A stretch of DNA of 64,000 nt, taken from contig NZ_LVEG02000004.1 of assembly GCF_001614315.2 (NCBI RefSeq), positions 372,001 through 436,000 on the forward strand, given 5' to 3'. The notes beneath the pieces are model-generated. The model made no database searches. It saw only the letters and a program-made list of their open reading frames with translations, and was not told the DNA's origin. The translations under genes and the position numbers were made by a program. Below are positions 18,927 through 28,822 of the stretch, in pieces (positions within the stretch are counted from its first letter, which is position 1; each line of letters starts with the position of its first letter). Origin of the DNA: Halofilum ochraceum (GTDB taxonomy: Bacteria > Pseudomonadota > Gammaproteobacteria > XJ16 > Halofilaceae).

Positions 18927-19955
18927 TCAGGCGGTGCCCGCGATGAAGGCCTGGATCTGCTCATGCAGTGACCGGGGGATCGTAACGCCCTCGGCCGCCG
19001 TGCGCTCACGCGCCTCGAAACGGCGCTGGCCGGGCAGCCGCGTCCCGTCCTGTTCGAGGATCCGCTGGAAGAGCCGTTCCGCGTGCTCGATCTGGGCCTC
19101 GCGATTGCCGTCCGTGACGCAGCGCGCGGGATCGATCGCGATCAGGAATTCGCCACCACGCGGCGCGCCGACGCCGGCCTGGTCGTATTCGCCGGCCTCG
19201 TAACTGAACAGATCGCCGATCAGCGCTCCCGCGAGCAGCTCGACCATCAGCGCGATGGAGGCCCCTTTGTGGCCTCCGAACGGCAACTGGGCTCCGGCGA
19301 GGGCGGTTTCCGGGTCGGTGGTCGGCTGACCGTCCGGCCCCACCGCCCAGCCCTCGGGGATCGGTTTACCCTCGCGCAGATGGACCTGGATCTCTCCGCG
19401 GGCGCTGGCGGCCGACGCCTGGTCGAACACGATCGGCGGCTTGCCGTTGCGCGGCCACGCGAAGGCCATGGGATTGGTGCCGTACAGCGGCTTGCTGCCG
19501 CCCGCGGGGGCCACGTAATCGATGGCGCCGGTGAATGCGAATCCGACCATGCCGGCGTCCGCCAGGCGCTCGACTTCGGGCCAGAGGGCGGAAATGTGGA
19601 ATACGTTGGTCAGACAAAGCGCGGCGATACCCTGTTCGCGCGTGCGTTCGATCAACGCATTGCAGCCCGTCTCCAGCGCGAGCGGGGCGAAACCGAGGCC
19701 GCCGTCGATACGCAGGATGGACGGAGCCAGTTCCTCCAGACGCGGTTCCGCCAGGGGGGAAACACCGCTTTCCCGCATCGCGCGGACGAAAAAGGGGATC
19801 CGGAACAGGCCATGGGAATGGCATTGATCGCGTTCGGCGGCCGTGACGGTGTCGGCGATCGCCCGCGCCTGTTCGGCTGAGCAGCCGTTCGCTTCACAGG
19901 CGCTGCGCGCGAGTTCGTGGACCTCGTCGAGGCGCAGTTGCAGGGTGTCGCTCAT
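18927..19955 (-). CDS. Ldh_2-family NAD(P)H oxidoreductase (malate/L-lactate dehydrogenase-like, possibly DpkA type)
   Basis: 342 residues from ATG 19955 (an in-frame extension to 19994 is possible). The family signature QCHSHGLFRIPFFVRAM contains the catalytic His. YGTNPMAFAWPR and PFGGHKGASIALMVELLAG are also typical. The Ldh_2 family includes malate, L-lactate and ureidoglycolate dehydrogenases and the imine reductase DpkA for delta-1-piperideine/pyrroline-2-carboxylate. I lean to the DpkA-like group by general similarity, but the substrate is not proven. Cytoplasmic. Confidence 0.8.
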   Translation of the reverse strand: MSDTLQLRLDEVHELARSACEANGCSAEQARAIADTVTAAERDQCHSHGLFRIPFFVRAMRESGVSPLAEPRLEELAPSILRIDGGLGFAPLALETGCNALIERTREQGIAALCLTNVFHISALWPEVERLADAGMVGFAFTGAIDYVAPAGGSKPLYGTNPMAFAWPRNGKPPIVFDQASAASARGEIQVHLREGKPIPEGWAVGPDGQPTTDPETALAGAQLPFGGHKGASIALMVELLAGALIGDLFSYEAGEYDQAGVGAPRGGEFLIAIDPARCVTDGNREAQIEHAERLFQRILEQDGTRLPGQRRFEARERTAAEGVTIPRSLHEQIQAFIAGTA

Positions 19956-20059
19956 GCGGTACGCTCCATCGGGTTCCTGCGGTCTGGGTGCCATGCTACG
20001 GCAAACGCACGGCGTGTCCCAGGCCCGTCAGAACCGATGCATACCACGTTTCCGGAAGA

Positions 20060-21472
20060 TCAGGGAACGCTGACCGCCGCCTGGTGTGGTATGGCTCGTA
20101 TCGGATCGTCGGCGAGTTCGTTGGCGAGCACGTGGTGGTACTCACGGATCCGCTGGACGTACCGAACCGGTTCGTGGCCGCGCGCGTACCCGTACTTCAG
20201 TGTGCGGTAATACTTCGGATCGGACAGCAGTGGCAGCATGCGTTTGATATCCCGCCAGTGCCACGGGCTGAGGCCATGGCGCCGCGCCAGTACCTGCGCA
20301 TCGTGCATGTGCGCGCGACCCACGTTGTAGGCGGCCAGCGCGAGGAAGGTCCGATCGGGCTCGGTGACTTCATCGGTGAACCGCTCTTTCATCCGGGCCA
20401 TGTATTCGGCGCCGCCGAAGATGCTCTGGCGGGGATCGAGCCGGTCGGAGACGCCCACCTCACTGGCGGTGACTTGCGTGAGCATCATGATGCCCCGAAC
20501 GCCGGTGGGGCTGCGGGCTTCTTCGCGCCAGTGCGACTCCTGGTAGGCCTGGGCCGAGAGCAGCACAAATGATAGATCGTGCTTTTTCGCCGCCTCACGG
20601 AACCATTGCCGGTAGCGCGGGAAACGCTGGTCCGTGCGGCGGATCAGGTAGCGGACATCAACGTAGTCGAAGGCCTTGAAGAAGCCGTAATACTTCTCGT
20701 GCAGGTCATCGAGGCGGCCGGCGGAGCGGTATTCGTCCAGCCAGCGGGTGACCGCGGCATCCAGCCGTTCGGCATCACGGGGCATCGCCCAGGCGAGGCG
20801 TTGCTCCCGCGACAGATTCATCGGCGTCAGCAGCTCCGGGTAATAGCGCTGGTTGATCGCCGTGATGTGCGAATCGGCGACCGTGCAGTCGATCTCGCGG
20901 TCCCAGACAGCGCGCAGCAGCGCATGGGTGCCGACGTCCGCGACGGATTGCCATTCCGGAACGGGATAGCCCTGCTCGGCGAGCGTTTCCAGTAACTCCG
21001 CGTAACTGCTGTCGGCCACGACCTGGAGCTTATCCACTTCGGACAGTCCACGCAGATTTTCCGGCTGGACGGTATCTCGCCGGCACACCACCTGTTGCGT
21101 GATCCGCTGGTAGGCGGGGCCGAAACGCAGCCACTGCTGCCGCTCCGGGGTAACAGTCAGGCCGGCCGCCGCGAGATCGCCTTCGCCGGCACGCAATGCC
21201 TCGAGAATAGCGCCTGTGGACGAATATTCGCGGTAGACGGCGTCGACGCCCAGTGAATCCGCGAACGCCTCCACGAGTTCGTATTCCGGGCCGCTGCGCT
21301 GACCGTCGCGATTGATGTAGAGGGTCGTCGGGGCGTTGCGCGTGAGGACGATCAGTTCGCCGGAATCGCGGATCTGCTGGAGCGGACGGGTGGCGGACGC
21401 GGTCGACTGCGCCGCAAGCGCCAGCAGCGCCGAACCGATACCGACCGCGATGACGCGCCTCGTTCCGTGCAT
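20060..21472 (-). CDS. mltF: Membrane-bound lytic murein transglycosylase F
   Basis: 470 residues from ATG 21472, preceded by GGGGGA. A signal region is at residues about 5-25. Residues about 30-265 resemble a periplasmic amino-acid-binding domain (SBP_bac_3; LIVLTRNAPTTLYI, AGLTVTPERQQWLRFG). Residues about 290-450 form the SLT domain with catalytic Glu in LLSAQAYQESHWREEA, followed by GVRGIMMLTQ and FLALAAYNVGRAHM. MltF cleaves peptidoglycan glycan strands at the outer membrane. The predicted protein has no clear lipobox. Confidence 0.9.
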   Translation of the reverse strand: MHGTRRVIAVGIGSALLALAAQSTASATRPLQQIRDSGELIVLTRNAPTTLYINRDGQRSGPEYELVEAFADSLGVDAVYREYSSTGAILEALRAGEGDLAAAGLTVTPERQQWLRFGPAYQRITQQVVCRRDTVQPENLRGLSEVDKLQVVADSSYAELLETLAEQGYPVPEWQSVADVGTHALLRAVWDREIDCTVADSHITAINQRYYPELLTPMNLSREQRLAWAMPRDAERLDAAVTRWLDEYRSAGRLDDLHEKYYGFFKAFDYVDVRYLIRRTDQRFPRYRQWFREAAKKHDLSFVLLSAQAYQESHWREEARSPTGVRGIMMLTQVTASEVGVSDRLDPRQSIFGGAEYMARMKERFTDEVTEPDRTFLALAAYNVGRAHMHDAQVLARRHGLSPWHWRDIKRMLPLLSDPKYYRTLKYGYARGHEPVRYVQRIREYHHVLANELADDPIRAIPHQAAVSVP

Positions 21473-21558
21473 GACGGAAACTCCCCCTGATTGATCCTTT
21501 CTGCGATCAAGGGTAGCAACGATCGAGCGCTTCGGCCTGGGTGGCGGGGCGAAGTGGA

Positions 21559-21592
21559 TTGACACCAGTTATAGGAATGCGAATAATTCGCA
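21559..21592 (+). promoter_or_regulatory. Promoter with overlapping Fur-like operator, upstream of TonB-dependent receptor
   Basis: TTGACA (21559-21564), 17-base spacer, AATAAT (21582-21587). The -10 lies inside TGCGAATAATTCGCA (21578-21592), a perfect 7-1-7 palindrome that fits the Fur consensus layout TGATAATnATTATCA. Iron repression of the receptor is likely. Very similar boxes are seen at 28683 and 32248. Confidence 0.7.
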
Positions 21593-21670
21593 ACTCGATT
21601 AGCGATATTCCGATTGTGTGCCAACGCCTGGCACCACGCCGCGAAAGAAACCAATCCGGGGGATAACAAA

Positions 21671-23812
21671 ATGCGATTCCGTCGTTCCGCGCAGGCCACT
21701 GCCGTCTGCCAGGCCATCGGTCTAATGGGGATCACGATTCTTGGGGCCGGGTCGGTCCACGCCCAGAACGGCGACAAAGGTGGCGACAATCTCGAGCCTG
21801 TGGTCGTGTCGGCGACCCGCACGGAGAAACCCGTTTCCGAGCTCGCGCGGTCGGTGACCGTCGTGGACGAGCAGCAAATCGAGGAGCAGGCGAGCCTCGA
21901 TCGCAATCTGGGCACGATCCTGGCGAAAACGGTTCCCGGCATGGGGCCGAGTACCGAGGCCAACAGCAACTTCGGCCAGTCGTTGCGTGGACGCAATTTC
22001 CTTGTCCTGATCGATGGCATCCCGCAGTCCACGCCGCTGCGCGACGGCTTCCGCGACCTCAACACCATCGCGCCGTCGTCGATCGAGCGCATCGAAGTTA
22101 TTCGAGGCGGTACCGCCGTCTACGGCTTCGGCGCGGCCGGCGGGCTTGTCAACATCATTACGAAGGAGCCCTCCGACAAGCCGGTCGCCGGCTATTCGCA
22201 GGGCGGCGCGAGCTTCTCGACCGAGGAGACCGATGACTCGGGTATCTATGAAACGGAGCACCGTGTTTCCGGTACTTCGGACCAGTGGGACTATCTGCTG
22301 TCGGGCTCGTACGTGGAGCGTAACGGCCGCTTCGATTCCGAAGGCCGCCGCATCCCGCCGAATCCACTGGGTTCTCAGGGCGGCTTCTCGGACACCGATG
22401 AATTCAGTCTGCTCGGCAAGGCCGGCTATGAATTCGACGGTGGTGATCAGCGGATCGAGGTCATGCTCAATCACTTCGAGAATGAGCAGGACTCCGACTA
22501 CACTTTTGGCGCCACCGGTTTTACGACCACCAGCGACCCGACGCCGAACAGCAGAAGGACGCCGGCCATCCGGGTCGAGGATGCGCAGCCGGGCAGTACG
22601 GCACTGGTTGATCCGGGGACCGAAAACACGACCGGTAACTTGACGTGGCTCCACCGTGATCTCGGCGGGAGCCAGGTGCGGCTGAACACATACTTCGGCG
22701 ATCAGTCGGTCGTTTTCCCGCGTTTCCCGAATTTCCCGCAGGGCGAGATCGAGTCCGAGAAATTCGGCTCACGCGTCACCGTGAATACGCCGATCACGCT
22801 GAAGGAGACGGGAGCCACGGTGATCTGGGGCGTGGATTATCTCGGCGACGAAACGCAGGCGAACCGTTTCGGTCCCGGCGCGACTTCCGACGTGCCTGAC
22901 ATGGACCAGGATGCCTTCGCGGTTTTTGGCGATCTGGAAGTTCCGATGGGTGACATCGGCCTCCTGCGCGGCGGCGTGCGGCATGAAGAGATCGAAGTCG
23001 ATGTCGGCACGGTGCAGTCGAACCAGTTCGGCAATACGGTCACGGGCGGCACGCTCGATTACAGCGAGACCCTGTTCAACCTGAGCAGCGTGTTCTACCT
23101 GAGTGAATCGTCAGAGGTTTTCGCGAGTTATTCCCAGGGCTTTTCCATCGCCGATATCGGACGCGTGATCCGCGATGCGGGTCCGTTCTCCGGCGGCGCC
23201 ACATTCAGCGCCGAGGAATTCGAATCGGACGCCGAGAAAGTCGACAACTATGAACTCGGTTACCGGTTCTTCCAGGGGCCGGTCAGCGGCTCGCTGATCG
23301 CCTTCTACAGCGAATCGGATAACGGCGCGACCTTCAACCAGAACCTGCAGATCCAGAAATTCAGCGAAACCATCCACGGGATCGAGGCGACGCTCGACTA
23401 CGCTGTCAATCGGCGTACAAACATCGGCGGCACCTTCTCATGGGCTGAGGGTGAAAGTGAGGACGAAACGGGTGCAACCCAGGATCTGCCCAATACCCGG
23501 GTCTCGCCGGAGAAGCTGACGGGTTATGTCGAATACAGTCCGAGCGGTGGCTGGGACAATCGCCTGCAGGTCCAGGCCATCGGTGATCGCGATCCGGACA
23601 CCAACCAGTTCGGTGGCGGCGAGGTCGATGGCTACACCCTGGTCGACTTCACCACCCGCTATGAGGTCGGGCCGGGGGCAGTCCGGGTGTCGCTCAGCAA
23701 CCTGCTGAATGAGGACTACTACCCGGCCGTCAATCAGGCGTTCGACTCCTCGTTCGCGTACGCAAAGGGACCAGGCCGACGGCTTGGCGTCAGTTACGCG
23801 ATGGAGTGGTAG
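21671..23812 (+). CDS. TonB-dependent siderophore receptor
   Basis: 713 residues from ATG 21671. A signal peptide ends at VHAQ near residue 32. A TonB-box-like segment (LEPVVVSATR) begins the mature protein. The plug domain follows (IDGIPQSTPLRDG, IEVIRGGTAVYGFGAAGGLVNII). The rest is a 22-strand type beta barrel ending in Trp, usual for outer-membrane proteins. It imports a ferric siderophore across the outer membrane, powered by ExbBD-TonB. The Fur-like operator upstream and fhuC/fhuF downstream suggest a hydroxamate or citrate-type ferric siderophore; the exact ligand is unknown. Confidence 0.9.
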   Translation: MRFRRSAQATAVCQAIGLMGITILGAGSVHAQNGDKGGDNLEPVVVSATRTEKPVSELARSVTVVDEQQIEEQASLDRNLGTILAKTVPGMGPSTEANSNFGQSLRGRNFLVLIDGIPQSTPLRDGFRDLNTIAPSSIERIEVIRGGTAVYGFGAAGGLVNIITKEPSDKPVAGYSQGGASFSTEETDDSGIYETEHRVSGTSDQWDYLLSGSYVERNGRFDSEGRRIPPNPLGSQGGFSDTDEFSLLGKAGYEFDGGDQRIEVMLNHFENEQDSDYTFGATGFTTTSDPTPNSRRTPAIRVEDAQPGSTALVDPGTENTTGNLTWLHRDLGGSQVRLNTYFGDQSVVFPRFPNFPQGEIESEKFGSRVTVNTPITLKETGATVIWGVDYLGDETQANRFGPGATSDVPDMDQDAFAVFGDLEVPMGDIGLLRGGVRHEEIEVDVGTVQSNQFGNTVTGGTLDYSETLFNLSSVFYLSESSEVFASYSQGFSIADIGRVIRDAGPFSGGATFSAEEFESDAEKVDNYELGYRFFQGPVSGSLIAFYSESDNGATFNQNLQIQKFSETIHGIEATLDYAVNRRTNIGGTFSWAEGESEDETGATQDLPNTRVSPEKLTGYVEYSPSGGWDNRLQVQAIGDRDPDTNQFGGGEVDGYTLVDFTTRYEVGPGAVRVSLSNLLNEDYYPAVNQAFDSSFAYAKGPGRRLGVSYAMEW

Positions 23813-23907
23813 GCGTGCCCACCGGGGGGCCGGGTAGCGCATCCGGTTTCCCCCGCCGCCCCGGTTTCGGCGACAATCGTGGCCAGTACCAGTCGGAGTG
23901 CATCGGC

Positions 23908-24699
23908 ATGCAGAGCGGCGTTGATGAAGGAGGTTTCGCGGTCACGGGGGTGGGTTTCCGGGTGCCGGAGCGGGAACTGCTCGCGGGCATTGATCTGACG
24001 CTGCGCCCGGGCCGTCTGTACGGCCTGATCGGCCATAATGGCTCCGGCAAGACCACGCTGTTGAAACTGCTGGCCCGCCAGCAGACACCCACCACCGGGT
24101 GGATCACTTTCGACGGTACGCCGCTGCAGCAGTGGTCCCAGCGGGAACTGGCGTGCCGGATCGGCTACATGGCGCAGCAGCCGCCAGAGGCGACCGGGCT
24201 GACCGTCCGCGAGTTGACCGCGCTGGGGCGCTATCCGTGGCACGGCGCCATTGGCCGCTTCACGGCGGACGATCGGGCGCACGTCGATGAGGCGTTGCGG
24301 CTGACCGAAGTGGAGGATCTTTCGGGGCGTCTGGTCGATACGCTGTCCGGCGGCGAGCGCCAGCGGGCATGGCTGGCGATGCTGGTCGCGCAGGACAGCC
24401 GCTGTATGCTTCTGGATGAGCCCATATCGGCGCTCGACGTAGCCCACCAGATGGACGTGATGGAGCGGATCCGGCACCTGTGTCTCGAACGCGGGCTCAC
24501 GGTCGTCGCCGTCCTCCATGACGTGAACATCGCCGCCCGTTTCTGCGATGAGCTCGTAGCCCTGCACGGCGGCCAGCGCGTGGTTACCGGCACACCGGCG
24601 GAGGTCGTTCAGCCGGAAACACTCGAGCGTATCTACGGCGTGCCGATGGGTGTCATGCACACGCCCGAGCACGCGCTGCCGATCAGCTACGTCGCCTAA
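23908..24699 (+). CDS. fhuC: Ferric siderophore ABC transporter ATPase, FhuC type
   Basis: 263 residues from ATG 23908, the usual FhuC length. GTG starts at 23806 and 23815 are open but would add unmatched residues. Walker A is GHNGSGKTT, the ABC signature LSGGERQRAW and Walker B CMLLDEP. The segments TVRELTALGRYPWHGAIGRF and TLERIYGVPMGVM are nearly the same as those in E. coli FhuC. It supplies ATP hydrolysis for import of ferric hydroxamate siderophores through FhuB. It follows the receptor and is followed by fhuF. Confidence 0.88.
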   Translation: MQSGVDEGGFAVTGVGFRVPERELLAGIDLTLRPGRLYGLIGHNGSGKTTLLKLLARQQTPTTGWITFDGTPLQQWSQRELACRIGYMAQQPPEATGLTVRELTALGRYPWHGAIGRFTADDRAHVDEALRLTEVEDLSGRLVDTLSGGERQRAWLAMLVAQDSRCMLLDEPISALDVAHQMDVMERIRHLCLERGLTVVAVLHDVNIAARFCDELVALHGGQRVVTGTPAEVVQPETLERIYGVPMGVMHTPEHALPISYVA

Positions 24700-24703
24700 A
24701 GCG

Positions 24704-25477
24704 ATGCGCACGCCCGCCGAAGGGGAGCGCGTCGGCAATGGTTCGCCGGAGATGCCGCTGCCCGACGCCTTGCACGCGCTGCTCCGGGAGCGCTGGCCTT
24801 TCTGCTGTGATCGGATTCTCCTTCACCCCTCCGTTGGCGATGCGGTTCCCCTGACCGGATCCGATGCCGATCGTGCGCTGTGCGACTGTTTCGAGCGCTG
24901 GTGCGGGGGAATGCAGGGCGAGGACCGGCGCGGCCTGGGGTCGCTCTGGACGCAGTGGTATGCCGTGACCGTCTGGCCGCCGCTCGTCGCGGGGATTCTC
25001 TTGCTGGGACGGGCGCCGCGGTTCGAATGCCGCGAGACGCGGCTGCTGGTGGATGAAGACGGCTGTCCGAGCGGTCTCGGCATCGCGCCCGAAGTGCAGA
25101 GTGGCGATCCGGCAACGCTGCTCGACGCGCTGACCGCTGCGCACGCGACTCCATTGATCAACGCGGTGGCCGAGGCCACTGCAACGGCGCCGCGCGTGCC
25201 GTGGAGCAACGTGGCCAACGTGCTCGGATGGATGCTGGCGGAACTCGGAACCGTCGCCGACGAGGCTACGCTGGCACCCGGTTATGAACTGTTGACCCGA
25301 CGCCACCAGCCCGACGGACGCCCCAATCCGCTGTATCTGGGCGCCAGGCGCGTGGCTGTGCCCGGACGTCCGGCCCGACGAGTGTGCTGTCTGCGTTACC
25401 GCCTGAGCGGGTTCGACTACTGTGGCGACTGTCCGATCACCTGCTCTTGTGGAACCTCTGATGATCGGGGGGCCTGA
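24704..25477 (+). CDS. fhuF: Siderophore-iron reductase FhuF
   Basis: 257 residues from ATG 24704, five bases after the fhuC stop. The C-terminus holds the unusual 2Fe-2S motif of FhuF: Cys-Cys, ten residues, Cys, two residues, Cys (VCCLRYRLSGFDYCGDCPI). FhuF reduces iron(III) bound to hydroxamate siderophores in the cytoplasm, releasing iron(II). This fits the FhuBCD-type importer around it. Two further Cys (CSC) near the end lie outside the motif. Confidence 0.88.
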   Translation: MRTPAEGERVGNGSPEMPLPDALHALLRERWPFCCDRILLHPSVGDAVPLTGSDADRALCDCFERWCGGMQGEDRRGLGSLWTQWYAVTVWPPLVAGILLLGRAPRFECRETRLLVDEDGCPSGLGIAPEVQSGDPATLLDALTAAHATPLINAVAEATATAPRVPWSNVANVLGWMLAELGTVADEATLAPGYELLTRRHQPDGRPNPLYLGARRVAVPGRPARRVCCLRYRLSGFDYCGDCPITCSCGTSDDRGA

Positions 25478-25593
25478 CCGTCGGGGTTTTGGTGATGCAC
25501 GGGTGCGCCACGCAAAGTCCGATCTGTATCGTTCCTCAACGCGATGGCTGGATTACTCCAGTGTTCCCGTCGTCGTCATTGGCAGGGATGACC

Positions 25594-25714
25594 GTAAGCC
25601 GGCTTGAGACCGAAGGGAGCCAGCCGGCGGGACAGCACCAGCCGTTGTCGGGAGGTCCCGCTGCTGACGCCGGCTGTTGCCTGCGGCAAAAGCCGGCTCA
25701 CGGCGAGCCTTCGG
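25594..25714. repeat. Foldback element, copy 1, between convergent fhuF and fhuB
   Basis: The left arm begins GTAAGCCGGCTTGAGACCGA and ends GGGAGCCAGCCGGC. The right arm reads GCCGGCTGTTGCC then GGCAAAAGCCGGCTCAC. Both arms have close matches in the element at 29522-29618, but in opposite order and strand. It fills most of the 265-base gap 25478-25743, which holds no gene. Confidence 0.75.
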
Positions 25715-25743
25715 TCACCTGCCGTTGTGAGTCCGTCCGTGGT

Positions 25744-27723
25744 TCATGAACGCCGCAGCAGCCACATAAAGTAGAGCCCGCCGATGAAGGCGGCTGCCAG
25801 CCCCGCGGGCCATTCATGCGGTACCAGAAGGGTACGTCCGGCCCAGTCGGCGGCCACCATGACGAGCACGCCGATAGCGGCCGCGCCGATGATCTGCGTG
25901 CGCACCCGGCGCAGCCCCAGCATGCGGGCCATGTGCGGCGCCATCAGACCGACGAAACTGAGCGGGCCGACCAGCAGTGTGGCGACCGCCGTTGCCAGCG
26001 CCGCGAGCGTCAGCAGGACAAGATGCGCCATGTTCACCCGTACGCCGCGCGCACCGGCCGCTTCCGCGCCCAGCCCGAGCAGTTCGAGCCAGCGGTGCAG
26101 CGCCAGCACCGTCGGCGCGAGCAGCATCACGGCCATCCCGGCGCCGATCACCAGCGGCCAGTCCACGCCATACGTCGAGCCCGAGACCCAGCTCAGCAGG
26201 CGCAGCCAGAGTGGGCTGCCACTCGCCGCGACAAGCCCGATCAACCCGTCATAGATCGCCTTGATCGCGATGCCGGCGAGCAGGATCCGCTCGGGCGCGG
26301 CACCGCCGTGGCGGGCGAACCAGAGCAGGCCGCCCGTGGTCACGACCGCGCCCGCGGTGCCCGCGGCGACCAGAGCCGGTTCGCCGGCCCCCGGTTGTGC
26401 CATCACGAGCAGGGTCACGCCGGCGAGCGCGCCCCCGCTGATGCCGAGCACTTCTGGACTCGCCATGGGGTTGCGCAGCAGGCGTTGCAGGATCGTGCCG
26501 GCCAGCGCCAGCAGCAGGCCCGCGCAGGCGGCCGCGACCACCCGCGGGGCACGCCAGGGACTCGCGTCGAGCACGGTTGCGATATCGCGCAGATGCCAGC
26601 CACTCGCGTCGCGTCCGAGCAGCAGCGCGATCACGGCGACCGCGAGGGCCACCAGCCAGAGCGCGGTGACTCGCCCGGTTGCATGCGTGCCCGGGTGGGG
26701 GACGGTGGCGGTCTGCATCGGAGCCGCGCGCGGGCGGACCTGGCGCAGCAGCCACAGCAGCAACGGTGCGCCGAGGAGCGCGGTAACGGCCCCGGTGGGC
26801 AGTAGGCCCGAGGTATACACGTCGAGCTGCTGCACGCACTGGTCGGTCACGAACAGCAGCAGCGCACCGATCGCCGGCGCGGCGAACAGGCGCTGGCCGA
26901 TCGTGCGGGCGCCGAGCTGCCGTGCCAGCGCCGGAGCGGCGAGACCGACGAACGCGATGATGCCGACGGCACTCACGATCGCCGCCGCCAGGTAGACCGC
27001 GGCCGCCAGTGCAAGCAGACGCGCACGCTGCAGGGAAAGTCCCAGCCCGCGGGCGCTGTGGTCATCCAGCGTCAGGATCGCGAGGGGCCGCGCGAGCAGC
27101 GCGAGCAGGCCCAGCACGACCAGCACGCGCGGGGCGAGGAACGTGACGCCGCTCCAGTCATGCTGGGTGAGCGCGCCGCCACCCCAGATCAGCAGCGCCT
27201 TGAGGTCGAACTCGAAAAACAGCAGCAGGCCGGCGTTGACGGCGCCGAAGTACAGGCTGACCACCAGTCCGGCCAGCACGACACTGACCGGTTCGAGTCC
27301 GCGCCGCCATGTCAGGGCCAGCACGATCCCCAGTGCGAGTGCGCCGCCGGCCACCGCGACGGCCTCCCCGAATGGCGCGAGCAGGGCGGGCGCGGTCAGC
27401 GTCAGGACGGACAGTCCGAGCTGGGACCCGGCCGCCACGCCCAGGGTCAGCGGCGATGCGATGGGATTGCGCAGCACCTGCTGCATGACCGTGCCCGCCA
27501 GCGCGAGACCGGCACCCGCGAGCAGGGACATGACCAGGCGCGGCAGCCACGCATGCAGGACCTGCACCGCGCCGATCGGCGCTGACGCCGGCGCGCGCCA
27601 GGCTTCGACGAGGGCGCCCGGGTCGCCGATACCCACGAGGTTGAAGCCGGCGAGGACGAGGGCACCGGCCAGCAGCGCAATGCCACCGGCGGGCAGGGCG
27701 CGCGGGCGTATGGCCTCAGTCAT
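25744..27723 (-). CDS. fhuB: Ferric siderophore ABC transporter permease, double-length FhuB type
   Basis: 659 residues from ATG 27723, which overlaps the fhuD stop (ATGACTGA); ATG 27729 is an alternative. It contains two fused FecCD permease halves, each with RNP[IM]ASP (VLRNPIASPLTLG and LLRNPMASPEVLG) and FVGLxAPxxAR (IAFVGLAAPALARQLG and SFVGLMAPHMARMLG). About 18-20 membrane segments are present. The double-length form is diagnostic for FhuB, which passes ferric hydroxamates through the inner membrane with FhuD and FhuC. Confidence 0.92.
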   Translation of the reverse strand: MTEAIRPRALPAGGIALLAGALVLAGFNLVGIGDPGALVEAWRAPASAPIGAVQVLHAWLPRLVMSLLAGAGLALAGTVMQQVLRNPIASPLTLGVAAGSQLGLSVLTLTAPALLAPFGEAVAVAGGALALGIVLALTWRRGLEPVSVVLAGLVVSLYFGAVNAGLLLFFEFDLKALLIWGGGALTQHDWSGVTFLAPRVLVVLGLLALLARPLAILTLDDHSARGLGLSLQRARLLALAAAVYLAAAIVSAVGIIAFVGLAAPALARQLGARTIGQRLFAAPAIGALLLFVTDQCVQQLDVYTSGLLPTGAVTALLGAPLLLWLLRQVRPRAAPMQTATVPHPGTHATGRVTALWLVALAVAVIALLLGRDASGWHLRDIATVLDASPWRAPRVVAAACAGLLLALAGTILQRLLRNPMASPEVLGISGGALAGVTLLVMAQPGAGEPALVAAGTAGAVVTTGGLLWFARHGGAAPERILLAGIAIKAIYDGLIGLVAASGSPLWLRLLSWVSGSTYGVDWPLVIGAGMAVMLLAPTVLALHRWLELLGLGAEAAGARGVRVNMAHLVLLTLAALATAVATLLVGPLSFVGLMAPHMARMLGLRRVRTQIIGAAAIGVLVMVAADWAGRTLLVPHEWPAGLAAAFIGGLYFMWLLRRS

Positions 27724-28585
27724 CGCCATCGATCGCCGCGCCGAGGTGCTCGGCGAACTGGATCGCGGCCGGCACGCCACCGTAACTCCAGATCGGCTCG
27801 AGCCGGTGGACGTTGCCTTCGCGCACCGCCGGCAGGGCCTGCCAGATGGGACTGCTCGCCATCATCCGTTGCGCCTTCTGCGGGACCGGCTCGATCACCA
27901 CGATGTGATCAGCGGCCCGGTCGAGGCGCTCGATCGGGACCAGCGAGAATCCCCAGTAACTGGCGCCGCCCTGCCAGGCGTTGTTCAATCCGGCGCGTCG
28001 CAGGACCGCGTCGAAGAGCCCGGGCGCACCAACGACCCGTACGTGGTGGGCGTCCTCGAAACCGATGACGTATACGGATTCCCCGGCATCGGTACGTTCT
28101 TTAAGGTCCGCGATCGCGCGGTCCAGATCCGCGCGCAGGCGCGGCATTGCCTGGACGCGACCCAGTCTGTCCGCGAGCCGTCCGGCGATGCGGAGACTGC
28201 TCTCGAGTGCGTTCACTTCATTGTCCGGTGCATAGATGCGCAGGGTTTCGGTAGGCGCGATCGTCGCGAGGCGTTCGCGGGCCCGGTTGTAGTACCCGGA
28301 CATGAGGATCAGGTCCGGGTCGGTGCCTGCCAGTACGTCGAGGTTCGGTTCAATGCGCCGCCCCACATCGACCGTGCGATCGGGCAGCGACGGGCGGCCA
28401 ACCCATTTGCGGTACCCGTGCATATCGGCGATGGCGACCGGCTCGACATCGAGCGCGAGCAGGGTCTGCGCGAGACCCCAGTTGAGCACGGCGATGCGTT
28501 CCGGGCGCTGCTCTGGCGAGGCGGATAGCGGGCCGGTGATCAGCAGACACACCGTCAGTGCGATCGCGGTTGTGCGCAACGCCAT
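27716..28585 (-). CDS. fhuD: Ferric siderophore periplasmic binding protein, FhuD type
   Basis: 289 residues with a signal peptide (ALRTTAIALTVCLLITGPLSA). It has the class III binding-protein layout: ERIAVLNWGLAQTLLALDVEP, then DPDLILMSGYYNRARERLA, and the C-terminal AAIQFAEHLGAAI. It carries ferric siderophore from the outer-membrane receptor to FhuB. It is transcribed away from zrgA. A Fur-like box (28683-28697) lies about 100 bases upstream. Confidence 0.88.
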   Translation of the reverse strand: MALRTTAIALTVCLLITGPLSASPEQRPERIAVLNWGLAQTLLALDVEPVAIADMHGYRKWVGRPSLPDRTVDVGRRIEPNLDVLAGTDPDLILMSGYYNRARERLATIAPTETLRIYAPDNEVNALESSLRIAGRLADRLGRVQAMPRLRADLDRAIADLKERTDAGESVYVIGFEDAHHVRVVGAPGLFDAVLRRAGLNNAWQGGASYWGFSLVPIERLDRAADHIVVIEPVPQKAQRMMASSPIWQALPAVREGNVHRLEPIWSYGGVPAAIQFAEHLGAAIDGDD

Positions 28586-28682
28586 GGGGGCCTCTGTCGT
28601 GGATCGCCTGCAGCGGTAATCGAGTGAATCACGCGGATGCCGCCACCGCTGGAGTCACCCGTCGTCGGCGGGAACGCGATGA

Positions 28683-28697
28683 TGCGGTTGATTCGCA
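28683..28697 (-). promoter_or_regulatory. Fur-like box upstream of fhuD
   Basis: On the minus strand GAATGCGAATCAACCGCA. It shares GAATGCGAAT with the box before the receptor gene (21575-21584). The plus-strand core is TGCGGTTGATTCGCA, an imperfect 7-1-7 palindrome. Confidence 0.5.
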
Positions 28698-28822
28698 TTC
28701 ACGCGCGGTCGGCACGAGAGCATAATGGCGCACCAGGATGATGTCCAACGGACATCGCCGGTCGGCCCCATGAAGGCCATCGATGGTGTTTGTCAGGCGT
28801 GCCGCACTGTATTATCCAGTTA